64,000 nt of DNA, taken from Streptomyces sp. DH24 (GTDB taxonomy: Bacteria > Actinomycetota > Actinomycetes > Streptomycetales > Streptomycetaceae). The translations under genes were made by a program, and so were the position numbers. The notes beneath the pieces are model-generated. The model was not told the DNA's origin and ran no database searches. It worked only from the letters and a program-made list of their open reading frames with translations. The stretch covers positions 1 to 64,000 of the forward strand of contig NZ_JARVKW010000025.1 of NCBI RefSeq assembly GCF_029813775.1, read 5' to 3'. Positions 15,958 to 25,219 of this stretch are shown one piece after another (within the stretch, counting starts at the first letter, position 1; each line of letters starts with the position of its first letter).

Positions 15958-17295
15958 TCAGACCGATGGCCGCCCGAGCGCCCGGTAGGTCCAGCCGGCT
16001 TCCCGCCAGCGCCCGGCGTCCAGGCAGTTGCGCCCGTCGAGGATCCGTTTGTGGCACACCCGATCGAGGGCTGCGGGGTCCATGTCCCGGAACTCCTGCC
16101 ATTCGGTCAGATGAAGCACGATGTCCGCTTCAATGGCCGCGTCCCGGGCCGAGTCCGCGTAGTCGAGTGTCGGAAAGGTTCTCCGCGCGTTGCCGTTGGC
16201 TTTGGGGTCGTACACGGTGACCTGTCCGCCGTGCAGCTGGATCTGGGCGGCGACGTTCAGCGCCGGCGAATCCCTGACGTCGTCGGAGTCCGGCTTGAAG
16301 GCAGCCCCGAGCACCGCCACTCGCTTACCGAGGAACTCACCGCCGCAGTATTCGCGGGCCATGTCGACCATACGTGTCCGCCGACGCATGTTGATCAAGT
16401 CGACTTCCCGCAGGAACGTGAGAGCCTGATCGGCGCCCAGTTCGCCCGCACGGGCCATGAAGGCGCGGATGTCCTTGGGGAGACAACCGCCTCCGAATCC
16501 CAGTCCGGCGTTGAGGAACTTGCTGCCGATCCGCGCGTCGTGCCCCAGCGCCTCACTCAGCTGCACGACATCGGCGCCCGCGGCCTCGCACACCTCGGCC
16601 ATGGCGTTGATGAACGAGATCTTCGTGGCGAGGAATGAGTTCGCCGCGGCTTTCACCAGTTCGGCCGTGGCGAAATCCGTCACCAGGAAAGGCGCGCCCT
16701 GGGAAATGGGCTTGGCGTAGACCGCCCGCAGAAGGGATTCGGCGCGTCGGCTGCGCACACCCACGACCAGGCGGTCCGGTCGCAGCGTGTCACCCACGGC
16801 GTGGCCCTCTCGCAGGAATTCCGGGTTCCACGCAAGTTCCGCCTCCTCCCCCACGGGCGCCAGAGCCGCCAGCCGCTCGGCCAGCCGGGCGGCACTCCCC
16901 ACCGGGACGGTCGACTTGCCCACCACCAGCGCCGGACGGCTCAGGTGCGGAGCAAGCGCGTCGACGGCCGCTTCCACGTGACGCATGTCCGCCGCGAGCC
17001 CACCGTGGCGCTGCGGCGTGCTGACACACACGAAATGCACATCCGCATGTGCGGCCGCCGTCTCCCACGACGTCGTGAAGCGCAGCAAGCCGGTCGAGCC
17101 GGGTTGGCCCACCACGTGCCTGCGAAGCAGCTCCTGCAGTTCCGGCTCGTACACCGGCGCCCTTCCGGCGGCCAGCGTAGCGACCTTCTCCTGGTCGATG
17201 TCGACCCCGACCACCTCGAAGCCCATCTCCGCCATGCACACGGCATGAGTCGCCCCCAGATAGCCCGTCCCGATCACCGAGATACCGATGGCCAT
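15958..17295 (-). CDS. ugd: UDP-glucose 6-dehydrogenase
   Basis: The 445-residue enzyme starts MAIGISVIGTGYLGATHAV (NAD loop GxGYxG). It has VGKSTVPVG, AELAWNPEFLREG, ELVKAAANSFLATKISFINA and GFGGGCLPKDIRAF with the catalytic cysteine, plus the C-terminal domain with AFKPDSDDVRDSPAL and YDPKA. It oxidises UDP-glucose to UDP-glucuronate. It converges with the hyaluronan-synthase-like gene (37-bp gap), so it is not in its operon, but it supplies exactly the donor such a synthase needs. The start is ATG 17295 after GGAAGGTGG. Confidence 0.95.
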   Translation of the reverse strand: MAIGISVIGTGYLGATHAVCMAEMGFEVVGVDIDQEKVATLAAGRAPVYEPELQELLRRHVVGQPGSTGLLRFTTSWETAAAHADVHFVCVSTPQRHGGLAADMRHVEAAVDALAPHLSRPALVVGKSTVPVGSAARLAERLAALAPVGEEAELAWNPEFLREGHAVGDTLRPDRLVVGVRSRRAESLLRAVYAKPISQGAPFLVTDFATAELVKAAANSFLATKISFINAMAEVCEAAGADVVQLSEALGHDARIGSKFLNAGLGFGGGCLPKDIRAFMARAGELGADQALTFLREVDLINMRRRTRMVDMAREYCGGEFLGKRVAVLGAAFKPDSDDVRDSPALNVAAQIQLHGGQVTVYDPKANGNARRTFPTLDYADSARDAAIEADIVLHLTEWQEFRDMDPAALDRVCHKRILDGRNCLDAGRWREAGWTYRALGRPSV

Positions 17296-17488
17296 GCCCC
17301 GCCACCTTCCCGTCTCGCCGGACCCGACAGAAAAACCCTTGCACATGAGCGGCGGCCCGTCTCGGCAGCGGAAAGCTCCGGTGCGCGCAGGCGGCCGTCC
17401 GCCAGGAGCACAGCGACCCGGGGAGCGGTTCACCGCGCGTACCATGTCCCCCTCGGCGTGACCCTTAGTAGCCATACGGTGCAAACTG

Positions 17489-17531
17489 GGACATCATGCC
17501 TTGATGTCCTGGCAGTGCGGCTCCTCGCACT
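17489..17531. promoter_or_regulatory. two adjacent inverted repeats in the ugd / GH13 divergent spacer
   Basis: GGACATCA (17489-17496) and TGATGTCC (17502-17509) form a perfect 8-bp inverted repeat with a 5-base spacer. Just after it AGTGCG (17514-17519) pairs with CGCACT (17526-17531). Both lie in the 277-bp spacer between UDP-glucose dehydrogenase and the unit starting at 17573. The first has operator form; the second could be a leader hairpin. Function is inferred only from position. Confidence 0.45.
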
Positions 17532-17572
17532 GACGACATCACCAGCTGCGGTTCAGGGAGGTCGCAGTCACG

Positions 17573-17845
17573 ATGCATGGGCCTCGGTCAGGAGCGACGG
17601 CCAGTCCGCGGCCGTCGCCCGCGCTCCCGCCGACGGTCCGCCCGACCACGCCCTCGCGTCCGCCGGTCGTCCCCGGGCGGGAGCCGACGGCCGTGGCCGG
17701 GCAACCCGCCCGCCCGCGTGCAGGCGCTTCGCAGGTGGCCCGGCCCGCTCCCAGCCGGCGGCGTCGCACCGCCGCCACGGCGCTCCTCCTGGTCACGTGG
17801 GACGCGGGCGCCTTCGCCGAGTCGACCCCCGGAGCCGCCCCGTGA
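17573..17845 (+). CDS. 90-residue Pro/Arg-rich ORF coupled to the GH13 gene
   Basis: ATG 17573 follows a CAGGGAGG ribosome-binding site by 12 bases. The peptide is low-complexity Pro/Arg/Ala and ends SRRRRTAATALLLVTWDAG, a basic stretch plus short hydrophobic segment. Its TGA overlaps the GH13 GTG (GTGA at 17842-17845). The RRRR-TAATALLLVTW pattern resembles the first membrane segment of sugar ABC permeases that often precede alpha-glucosidase genes in Streptomyces, so it could be a permease remnant or just a coupling leader. I cannot assign a function. Confidence 0.4.
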   Translation: MHGPRSGATASPRPSPALPPTVRPTTPSRPPVVPGREPTAVAGQPARPRAGASQVARPAPSRRRRTAATALLLVTWDAGAFAESTPGAAP

Positions 17846-19563
17846 CGCCGTCGTGCCACCCCGCTTTGCCGCCCGGGACTCCGGAGCAGCAGCACACCCG
17901 GACCCCTGCCGCCGCCCATGACTGGTGGCGCAGCGCGGTCGTCTACCAGGTGTACATCCGCAGCTTCGCCGATGGAAACGGTGACGGCATCGGTGACATC
18001 GCCGGGCTGCGGGACAGGCTCCCCCACCTCGTGGATCTCGGGGTCGACGCGCTGTGGCTCAACCCCTGGTATCCCTCACCCATGACCGACGGGGGGTACG
18101 ACGTCTCGGACTACCGCGCCATCGATCCGCTGTTCGGCACCCTCCAGGAGGCCGAGAGCATGATGCAGGAGGCTCACGACCTCGGGCTCAAGGTCTTCCT
18201 CGACATCGTTCCCAACCACACGTCCGACCACCATCACTGGTTCCGCGAGGCACTGGCCGCCGGACCGGATTCCGCCGCACGCGACCGGTACATCTTCCGG
18301 ACCGGGCGCGGCCCGGGAGGCTCCTTGCCGCCCAACAACTGGCGCAGTGGCTTCGGCGGCCCCGCCTGGGAGCGGGTGACCGAGCCCGACGGAACACCCG
18401 GACAGTGGTACCTCCATCTGTTCGCGCCGGAACAACCGGATCTCAACTGGGACAACGCCGAGGTGCGCAGCGAGTTCGAGGACGTCCTGCGGTTCTGGTT
18501 CGACCTCGGCGTGGACGGCATCCGCATCGACGTGGCCCACGGACTGGTCAAGGAAGTGGGCCTGCCCGACCTGGGCCACTCGGACATCGAACGTATCGGG
18601 ATGGCGGCCGAGGGCGGGCATCCGCACTGGGACCGGGACGGCGTGCACGAGATCTTCCGCGGTTGGCGCGCGGTCGCCGACTCCTACGAGGAACCACGCG
18701 TATTCGTCGCCGAGGCGTGGATGGGTGCCCCCGACCGGCTGGCCCGCTACGTACGCCACGACGAACTGCACATGGCCTTCAACTTCGACTACCTCACCGC
18801 GCCGTGGCGCGCGGACCGCCTGCGTGCGGCGATCGACACGAACCTCGTGGCTTTCGGCGCCGTCGGCGCGCCGGGGACGTGGGTGCTGTCCAACCACGAC
18901 ATGGCACGGCACGTCTCCCGCTACGGCAGGCCCCAGCCCGACGAGCCCGTACGGGCTCTGTCCGACTTCCTTGCGGACAAATCCTTCGACCTGGGGCTCG
19001 GCACGAGACGGGCGCGAGCAGCCGCGCTGCTGACCCTTGCCCTTCCCGGAGGGGCCTACATCTACCAGGGTGAGGAACTGGGGCTGTGGGAGATCGAGGA
19101 TCTTCCCGAGGAGCTTTTACAGGACCCCACCTGGATGCGCTCGGGCGGCACGGACCGCGGCCGTGACGGATGCCGGGTCCCCATCCCGTGGTCGGGCGAC
19201 CGCCCACCGTTCGGGTACAGCCCACCGGGGGCCGGGGCGGAGCCGTGGCTGCCGCAGCCGACAGCGTGGCGGAGCCTGACCGTGGAGGCCCAGCGCGGTG
19301 ACGAGACGTCCATGCTGGAGCTCTACCGCAAGGCCCTTCAGCAGCGCCGCGCTCATCCCGCCCTGGGCGACGGAACCATGACCTGGGACTCCCCGGCCCG
19401 TGAGGGGGTTCTTTCCTTCACCCGCGAGCCGGGGTTCCGATGTGTGGTCAATCTGTCCGAGCGACCGATCGCCCTACCTGCTCACACCGAGGTGCTCCTC
19501 TCCAGCGCACCGGTCCGCGACGGCTGCCTGGGGACTGACACAGCCGTATGGCTGCGCCCATGA
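17842..19563 (+). CDS. GH13 alpha-glucosidase (oligo-1,6-/alpha-1,4-glucosidase type)
   Basis: The 573-residue protein has no signal peptide, so it should be cytosolic. The four GH13 regions are present: DIVPNHTSDHHHWF (I), GIRIDVAHGL (II, nucleophile Asp), VFVAEAWMG (III, acid/base Glu) and VLSNHDMARH (IV, transition-state Asp). WWRSAVVYQVYIRSFADGNGDGIGD at the start is the usual beginning of intracellular alpha-glucosidases. It should cleave imported maltose/isomaltose-type oligosaccharides. It is coupled to the 90-residue ORF before it and ends 4 bp from the convergent GH38 gene. No AglEFG transporter is adjacent. Confidence 0.9.
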   Translation: MTPSCHPALPPGTPEQQHTRTPAAAHDWWRSAVVYQVYIRSFADGNGDGIGDIAGLRDRLPHLVDLGVDALWLNPWYPSPMTDGGYDVSDYRAIDPLFGTLQEAESMMQEAHDLGLKVFLDIVPNHTSDHHHWFREALAAGPDSAARDRYIFRTGRGPGGSLPPNNWRSGFGGPAWERVTEPDGTPGQWYLHLFAPEQPDLNWDNAEVRSEFEDVLRFWFDLGVDGIRIDVAHGLVKEVGLPDLGHSDIERIGMAAEGGHPHWDRDGVHEIFRGWRAVADSYEEPRVFVAEAWMGAPDRLARYVRHDELHMAFNFDYLTAPWRADRLRAAIDTNLVAFGAVGAPGTWVLSNHDMARHVSRYGRPQPDEPVRALSDFLADKSFDLGLGTRRARAAALLTLALPGGAYIYQGEELGLWEIEDLPEELLQDPTWMRSGGTDRGRDGCRVPIPWSGDRPPFGYSPPGAGAEPWLPQPTAWRSLTVEAQRGDETSMLELYRKALQQRRAHPALGDGTMTWDSPAREGVLSFTREPGFRCVVNLSERPIALPAHTEVLLSSAPVRDGCLGTDTAVWLRP

Positions 19564-19567
19564 CCGC

Positions 19568-22500
19568 CTAGGCGTGTCGCCCGAAACGCAGCGTCACCAG
19601 TTCGAACGGTCGCAGCCGCAGAGCCACCCGGTTGCCGTCCAGGCTCGGGGAATCGGGCAGCGGACGCTCCAGCAGGTCGGTCGCCGTGACGCCCGTGGTC
19701 TCGAAGTCCGCCGTCAGGGTGGCCCGGACGCGTCCGCCGTGCGCCTCGTGCAGCCGGACCACCACGTCGCCGCTGCCGTCGTCCGCGAGCTTGACGGCCG
19801 TGACCACGACCGCGTCCCGGTCGACCGTCACCAGCGGTGCGGTCCCGGCCGCGCCGGTGAGCCGCCGCTCGGGCAGGTTGACGCGCCAGCCCTCGCGGAC
19901 CGCGTCGCCGATCGAGGCGCCGGGCACGAGCGCGTGCCGGAAGCGGTGCACGCCCTGGTCGGTCTCCGGGTCCGGGAAGCGCGGCGCGCGCAGCAGGGAC
20001 ACCCGGACGGTGGTGGTCGTGCCCCGGTCGCCGTCGGTGCGCACGGTACGGGTCACGTCGTGGCCGTACGTCGAGTCGTTGACGACGGCGACGCCCCAGC
20101 CCGGTTCCGCCAGGTGCACGAAGCGGTGGTTGCACGCCTCGAACTTGGCCGCCTCCCAGCTGGTGTTGGTGTGCGTGGGCCGGAAGACGTGGCCGAACTG
20201 CGTCTCGGACGCGTAGCGTTCGGCGTGCAGGTCGAGCGGGAAGGCGAGCTTGAGGAACTTCTCCGTCTCGTGCCAGTCGACCTCCGTGTCCACCAGCAGC
20301 CGCCGCTCCCCCGCCGCCAGCGACAGCACCTGGGTGACGCGGGACGCGCCGAAGGACCGGACGATCCGCACGGACGCGCCGTCCTCGCCGGCCGTGACCT
20401 CGTCGGCGTCGGTGAGGTCGGTGACGGTGTTGCGGTAGAACTTGTCGACGTCCCAGGCGTCCCACTTGTTCGGCAGGTCGGTGTGCAGCTGGAGCAGGTT
20501 GGCGGCCTCGCCGGGGGCGATCGTCTCGCGGTCGGCGTCGATGTCGTACGCCGAAACGACCAGGCCCCGCGCGTCGATCTCCACCCGCAGCAGGCCGTTG
20601 TCCAGGACGTGTCCGCCGCCGTCGCGCGCGGTGAGGCCGGTCGGCGTCCCGGCGTCGGCCGTCTCGCCCGCGCCGCCCGCGGGGACGCCGGCGAGGGCGT
20701 GCGGGGCGGCGTTGAACAGCAGGGGCGTGCCGCCGTCGCCGGCCAGGGCGCGCTGGGCCGCGTCGACGATGCCGTCCAGTTCGGCGGTGATCCGCTCGTA
20801 GGTGGCGCGGGCCTCCCGGTGCACCCAGGCGATGGACGAGCCGGGCAGGATGTCGTGGAACTGGTGCAGGAGGACCGTCTTCCAGATGCGGTCCAGGTCC
20901 TCGTACGGGTAGCGGAATCCGGTGCGTACGGCCGCTGTCGCCGCCCACAGTTCGGCCTCGCGCAGCAGGTGTTCGCTGCGGCGGTTGCCCTGCTTGGTCT
21001 TCGCCTGGCTGGTGAGGGTGGCGCGGTGGAGTTCGAGGTAGAGCTCGCCGACCCAGACGGGTGCGTCGGGGTACTCGGCGGCGGCCTTGTCGAAGAACGC
21101 CTTCGGGGTCTCCCACGTGACGGTCGCCGAGCCTTCGAGGTCGCGCAGCCGGGCGGCCCTGGCGATCATCTCGCGGCTGGTGCCGCCGCCTCCGTCGCCG
21201 AAGCCGGTCGGGGCGAGGGAGTGCCGGGCGGCGCCCTTGTCCTTGAAGTTGCGGGCGGCGTGGGCGATCTCGGCGCCGGTCATGGCGCAGTTGTAGGTGT
21301 CGACGGGCGGGAAGTGCGTGAAGATCCGGGTGCCGTCGATGCCTTCCCACTGGAAGGTGTGGTGCGGGAACCGGTTGGTCTGCGACCAGGAGATCTTCTG
21401 CGTCAGCAGGTACTTGGAGCCCGCCGCCCGGATGATCTGCGGCAGTCCGGCCGCGAAGCCGAAGGTGTCGGGCAGCCAGGCCTCGTCGTTCTCGATGCCG
21501 AACTCGTCGAGGAAGAACCGCTTGCCGTGCACGAACTGCCGGGCCATCGCCTCCGAGCCGGGCATATTGGTGTCGGACTCCACCCACATGCCGCCGGCCG
21601 GCACGAACCGCCCGTCGGCGACCGCCTTCTTCACCCGCGCCCACACCTCGGGCCGGTGGTCGCGCACCCACGCCCACTGCTGGGCCTGCGACATGGCGAA
21701 GACGAACTCCGGCTCGTCCTCCAGCAGCGCGGTCATGTTGGCGGCGGTGCGGGCGACCTTGCGGACGGTCTCGCGCAGCGGCCACAGCCACGCCGAGTCG
21801 ATGTGGGCGTGGCCGACGGCGCTGATGCGGTGCGCGGACGGCGCGGCGGGTGAGGAGAGCACGCCGGTCAGACGGGACCGTGCCTCGGCGGCCGTGCCGC
21901 CCACGTCCTGCAGGTCGAGGGCGTCCAGGGCGCGTTCCACCGCGCGCAGGATGTCCCAGCGGCGCGCGGAGTCCACGGGCAGCTCGGCCATCAGCTCGCC
22001 GAGCACCTCCAGGTCCGTCACCAGGTTCCACACCGTCTCGTCGAAGACGGCGAGGTCCATCCGGTTGAGGGTGTACTGCGGTTCGGCGCCCGCGGTCTCC
22101 TTGTCGCCGAGCGGGGTCGGCTGGAAGGGGCGCGGGCCGAAGACGACGGGGTTGGAGGCGGCCTCGATGTGCAGCCGCACCTGCTCGCCGCCCGCGGCGG
22201 GCGCGCCGATCCGCACCCACTGGTTGAGCGGGTTGACGCCCTTCACCGGGGTGCCGTCCGGGCGGTAGACCAGGCCCTCGCACTGGAAGCCGGGCATGTT
22301 GCCGTCGAAGCCCAGGTCGAACAGCGCCTCGACGGTCCTGCCCGCCCACTGTTCGGGGACGGTCCCGGTGACGGTGAACCAGCTGGTGCCCCAGGGGGCG
22401 CCCCAGCGGGTGCCGACCGTGATCGGCTCGGGTTCGGCGGCCAGTCCCTCGGCGACCGGCACGGGTTCGCCGGGGGCGTGCCAGACCGCCACGTCCAGCG

Positions 22501-22588
22501 GCACGGACTCGGGATACACGGCGGGGCGGACACGGTCGTCGAGGACCCGCCTGAGGCGGTCCTCGACCAGGCTGCGGTCGTCATGCAT
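19568..22588 (-). CDS. GH38 alpha-mannosidase
   Basis: The 1006-residue protein is of normal length for cytosolic bacterial GH38 enzymes. The catalytic domain has VGHAHIDSAWLWPLRET (zinc His and Asp), LPDTFGFAAGLPQI (nucleophile Asp region), HFPPVDTYN and GDGGGGTSREM, followed by the long beta-sandwich C-terminal half ending RPFELVTLRFGRHA. It starts MHDDRSLVEDRLRRVL; upstream in-frame sequence lacks family features. It releases alpha-mannose from oligosaccharides or glycan fragments. No signal peptide is visible. Divergent from the amidase gene. Confidence 0.93.
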   Translation of the reverse strand: MHDDRSLVEDRLRRVLDDRVRPAVYPESVPLDVAVWHAPGEPVPVAEGLAAEPEPITVGTRWGAPWGTSWFTVTGTVPEQWAGRTVEALFDLGFDGNMPGFQCEGLVYRPDGTPVKGVNPLNQWVRIGAPAAGGEQVRLHIEAASNPVVFGPRPFQPTPLGDKETAGAEPQYTLNRMDLAVFDETVWNLVTDLEVLGELMAELPVDSARRWDILRAVERALDALDLQDVGGTAAEARSRLTGVLSSPAAPSAHRISAVGHAHIDSAWLWPLRETVRKVARTAANMTALLEDEPEFVFAMSQAQQWAWVRDHRPEVWARVKKAVADGRFVPAGGMWVESDTNMPGSEAMARQFVHGKRFFLDEFGIENDEAWLPDTFGFAAGLPQIIRAAGSKYLLTQKISWSQTNRFPHHTFQWEGIDGTRIFTHFPPVDTYNCAMTGAEIAHAARNFKDKGAARHSLAPTGFGDGGGGTSREMIARAARLRDLEGSATVTWETPKAFFDKAAAEYPDAPVWVGELYLELHRATLTSQAKTKQGNRRSEHLLREAELWAATAAVRTGFRYPYEDLDRIWKTVLLHQFHDILPGSSIAWVHREARATYERITAELDGIVDAAQRALAGDGGTPLLFNAAPHALAGVPAGGAGETADAGTPTGLTARDGGGHVLDNGLLRVEIDARGLVVSAYDIDADRETIAPGEAANLLQLHTDLPNKWDAWDVDKFYRNTVTDLTDADEVTAGEDGASVRIVRSFGASRVTQVLSLAAGERRLLVDTEVDWHETEKFLKLAFPLDLHAERYASETQFGHVFRPTHTNTSWEAAKFEACNHRFVHLAEPGWGVAVVNDSTYGHDVTRTVRTDGDRGTTTTVRVSLLRAPRFPDPETDQGVHRFRHALVPGASIGDAVREGWRVNLPERRLTGAAGTAPLVTVDRDAVVVTAVKLADDGSGDVVVRLHEAHGGRVRATLTADFETTGVTATDLLERPLPDSPSLDGNRVALRLRPFELVTLRFGRHA

Positions 22589-22833
22589 GCGGGCTGCTCC
22601 GTAGGGTCGTCCGTCGCGGGTGGGACGGAGGGGTGCCGGTGGCGCGTGACGGTCAAAGGGCCGACGAGGGGAAGTGCTTTCCAGCGGCACGGGGTTCGAA
22701 CCGTGCCGGCGCCGTCCGGAAACCGGCACGGCACGGCCTCTCGACGCGGCGGCCCGGCGCGGGCACAGTTCTCCCTGTCGTACTCGCCAGTAATGCCGTG
22801 GAGTCCTGCCGTACCGCACCCCGAGGAGCCCGC

Positions 22834-24177
22834 GTGACCGCCTGGGCCGGCCGTACCGCCGTCGAGATCGCCGCCGCCGTCCGTGCGAAGCGGGCCACAC
22901 CCCGCGAGGTGGTGGCCGAGCACCTGGCCCGCATCGAGCGGCTCGACGGCCGCGTCGGCGCCTTCCGCGTGGTGCGCGCGGAGGCGGCGCTCGCGGAGGC
23001 GGAGGAGGTGGCCGCCCGCGGCGACCTGGACCGGCTGCCGCTGGCCGGGGTGCCGGTGGCCGTGAAGGACAACCTGGCGGTGCGCGGCGAGTCCCTGCGC
23101 GTCGGCTCGGCCGCGACGGCGGACACGCCCGCCGGGGAGGACCACGTCACCGTGGCCCGGCTGCGCGCGGCGGGCGCCGTGGTCGTGGGCCTGACGAACG
23201 TGCCCGAACTGTGCGTCTTCGGCACCACGGAGGGCGTGCACGGCACCGCGCGCAACCCGTGGGACCCGAGCCGTACGGCGGGCGGCTCCTCGGGCGGCAG
23301 CGCCGCGGCGGTCGCCGCCGGGATGGTGCCGATCGCCCTCGGCAACGACGGCATGGGCTCGCTGCGCATACCGGCGGCCAACTGCGGACTCGTCACGATC
23401 AAGCCCGGCCACGGAGTCGTCCCGGCGGGCATCGGCGAGGGCGACTGGTTCGGCATGTCGGAGAACGGCCCGCTCGCGACGACCGTGGCCGACGCGCGTG
23501 TGATGCTGGCGGTCCTAGCGGACACCGGGCCCGCGCGGCGGGAGGCGCCCGGGTCGCTGCGGGTGGCGCTCTCGCTGCGCAGCCCGATCGCGGGCGTGCC
23601 CCTGAGCGGGCCGTACACGACCGCGGCGCGCGACGCCGCCGACGTGCTGATGCGGGCGGGGCACCAGGTGCGGCGCGCCGACCCGCCCTCCCCGGCGTCG
23701 CTCGGGGTCACCTCGCTGATGCACTGGACGGCGGGCACGGCCGTGGACGCCGCCGGTCTTGACCCGCGTCTGCTGACGCGCCGCACGCGCGTGCACGCGC
23801 GGATCGGCCGGCGCTTCCTCGGCAGGGTGCGCACCGGCCGGGCCCGCGAGAAGCTGCGCGGTCGTCTGGAGCCGTTCCTCACCGAGTACGACGTCCTGCT
23901 CACCCCGGCGCTGGCCCGCCGCGCCCCCGAGGCCGCGCCCTGGCACGAGCGGGGCTGGCTGCGCAACATCGCGGCGAACACCGCGTACTCGCCGCTGACG
24001 CCGCCGTGGAACCTGACGGGCTGGCCCGCGATGTCCGTCCCGTTCGGCGCTCTGCCCTCGGGCGCCCCCTGCGCCGTGCAGCTGGTGGCGCTGCCCGGCC
24101 GCGAGGCGGACCTGCTGGACCTGGCCGCCCGCCTGGAGGAGCTGCGCCCCTGGCGGCGGACGGCACCGCTCGACTAG
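22834..24177 (+). CDS. amidase signature family hydrolase
   Basis: The 447-residue protein has the Ser-cisSer-Lys triad: Lys in VAVKDNLAV, cis-Ser in TAGGSSGGSAAAVAAG and nucleophile Ser in NDGMGSLRIPAANCG. The usual GTDGGGSIR block reads GNDGMGSLR here, a mild deviation with the catalytic Ser kept. Substrate cannot be predicted; the family includes GatA, indoleacetamide hydrolases and 6-aminohexanoate amidases. GAGGAG precedes GTG 22834, and the GTG at 22633 upstream gives unrelated sequence. It converges with the acetyltransferase (22-bp gap). Confidence 0.88.
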   Translation: MTAWAGRTAVEIAAAVRAKRATPREVVAEHLARIERLDGRVGAFRVVRAEAALAEAEEVAARGDLDRLPLAGVPVAVKDNLAVRGESLRVGSAATADTPAGEDHVTVARLRAAGAVVVGLTNVPELCVFGTTEGVHGTARNPWDPSRTAGGSSGGSAAAVAAGMVPIALGNDGMGSLRIPAANCGLVTIKPGHGVVPAGIGEGDWFGMSENGPLATTVADARVMLAVLADTGPARREAPGSLRVALSLRSPIAGVPLSGPYTTAARDAADVLMRAGHQVRRADPPSPASLGVTSLMHWTAGTAVDAAGLDPRLLTRRTRVHARIGRRFLGRVRTGRAREKLRGRLEPFLTEYDVLLTPALARRAPEAAPWHERGWLRNIAANTAYSPLTPPWNLTGWPAMSVPFGALPSGAPCAVQLVALPGREADLLDLAARLEELRPWRRTAPLD

Positions 24178-24198
24178 CCGGACACGGACCGGGCCCGT

Positions 24199-24681
24199 CT
24201 AGAGCGCGCGGTGCATGACGTGCAGGGCGACCCGGCCGTGCCGGGGGTGGTCGTAGGCGTCCGGGACGGTGCCGACGATCGTGAAGCCGAGGGACGTCCA
24301 CAGGCGTACCGCCGGGTTGGTCTCGACGACGGCGTTGAAGACCATCGCGCGGTAGCCGGCGGCCTTGGCGGCGGCGAGGACGTGCTCGGCGAGGGCGCGG
24401 CCGATGCCTCGGCCGGCGTGGTCGGGGTCGACCATGAATCCGGCGTTGGCGATGCCGGCGGCGGGACCGCCGTAGTTGGGGGTGATGTAGGCGGAGCCGA
24501 CGACGGCGCCGGTGGCGTCCTCGGCGACGTAGACCTGTTTCGCCGGGTTCATCCACAGGGCGCGGGCGTCGGCCTCGGAGGTGTCCGGGTCCCAGGTGTA
24601 CGTCTCGCCCGCGGCGACGATGCGGTGCCAGAACGGCCAGATCCGCGGCCAGTCGTCGGCGGTTGCTTCCCTGATCGGCAT
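24199..24681 (-). CDS. GNAT-family N-acetyltransferase
   Basis: The complete 160-residue GNAT fold begins MPIREATADDWPRIWPFWHRIV. The acetyl-CoA loop is VDPDHAGRGIGRALAEHVL (R-G-x-G-x-A), and the C-terminal strands carry NPAVRLWTSLGFTIVGTVPDAYDH. This resembles phosphinothricin/streptothricin-type or general small-molecule acetyltransferases (YhhY/L-amino-acid types); the target is unknown. Confidence 0.88.
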   Translation of the reverse strand: MPIREATADDWPRIWPFWHRIVAAGETYTWDPDTSEADARALWMNPAKQVYVAEDATGAVVGSAYITPNYGGPAAGIANAGFMVDPDHAGRGIGRALAEHVLAAAKAAGYRAMVFNAVVETNPAVRLWTSLGFTIVGTVPDAYDHPRHGRVALHVMHRAL

Positions 24682-24729
24682 GGGTGTGAGTCTCGCACGC
24701 CCCTGCCGGTCGTGATCACGACGGGGGCG

Positions 24730-24903
24730 TCAGTCCACGCTGGGCAGGATGTGCGGTTCGGCGAGGTCGTCCTCGTAGCCGGCGAGCCGGATGGGGGCGG
24801 ACCTGGCCCACACGTCGAGGCTGCCGAGCTCGCCGGGGCGGCGTCCCGCGCGTTCCGGGCGTTCCTTGGGGCGTTGCTCGCGAGTCGTCTTCTCCGGTGT
24901 CAC
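24730..24903 (-). CDS. 57-residue unknown small protein
   Basis: A TAAGGAG ribosome-binding site sits 6 bases before GTG 24903, which strongly supports translation. The N-terminal half is charged (TPEKTTREQRPKERPE). The second half, GSLDVWARSAPIRLAGYEDD followed by LAEPHILPSVD, looks like a defined short motif rather than random frame. There is no membrane segment and no cysteine. I cannot name it; the basic-leader/defined-tail layout resembles a small regulatory partner or a RiPP-like precursor, but no maturase gene is nearby. Confidence 0.6.
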   Translation of the reverse strand: MTPEKTTREQRPKERPERAGRRPGELGSLDVWARSAPIRLAGYEDDLAEPHILPSVD

Positions 24904-25219
24904 CGCGCACTCCTTAGGTGTCGGTCACCCTGCCGGATGGCCGTCGACCTACAGACTAACCAAATGAGCGGGGGTCCGCTCGATGGGGCTGAAAACAAGG
25001 CGTAACGATCGCGAGTCACCGCGTGACCGGATGGACTGGTTTGTCGCTTCCTGTTAACCGGTGGGCGATTTGGGCGTCATCCGTTCGTCCGATCCGGGCG
25101 AACGCGCGCGCGGCACCGCACCGGCCTCCTGCCGCGCAGTTCAGGTCCCGTTGGCTGAGCCGAAAGCTCGCCATGGTCTGCTGCGTGGCGCAACGGCTGA
25201 CTCGCGGGAGGACTGACGC

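Noticed and set aside
22686..22707. tRNA T-arm-like hairpin GGCACGG-GGTTCGAA-CCGTGCC
   Set aside because: GGTTCGAACC looks like a T loop, but there is no D arm, anticodon arm or acceptor stem around it. It is a hairpin in the GH38/amidase divergent spacer.
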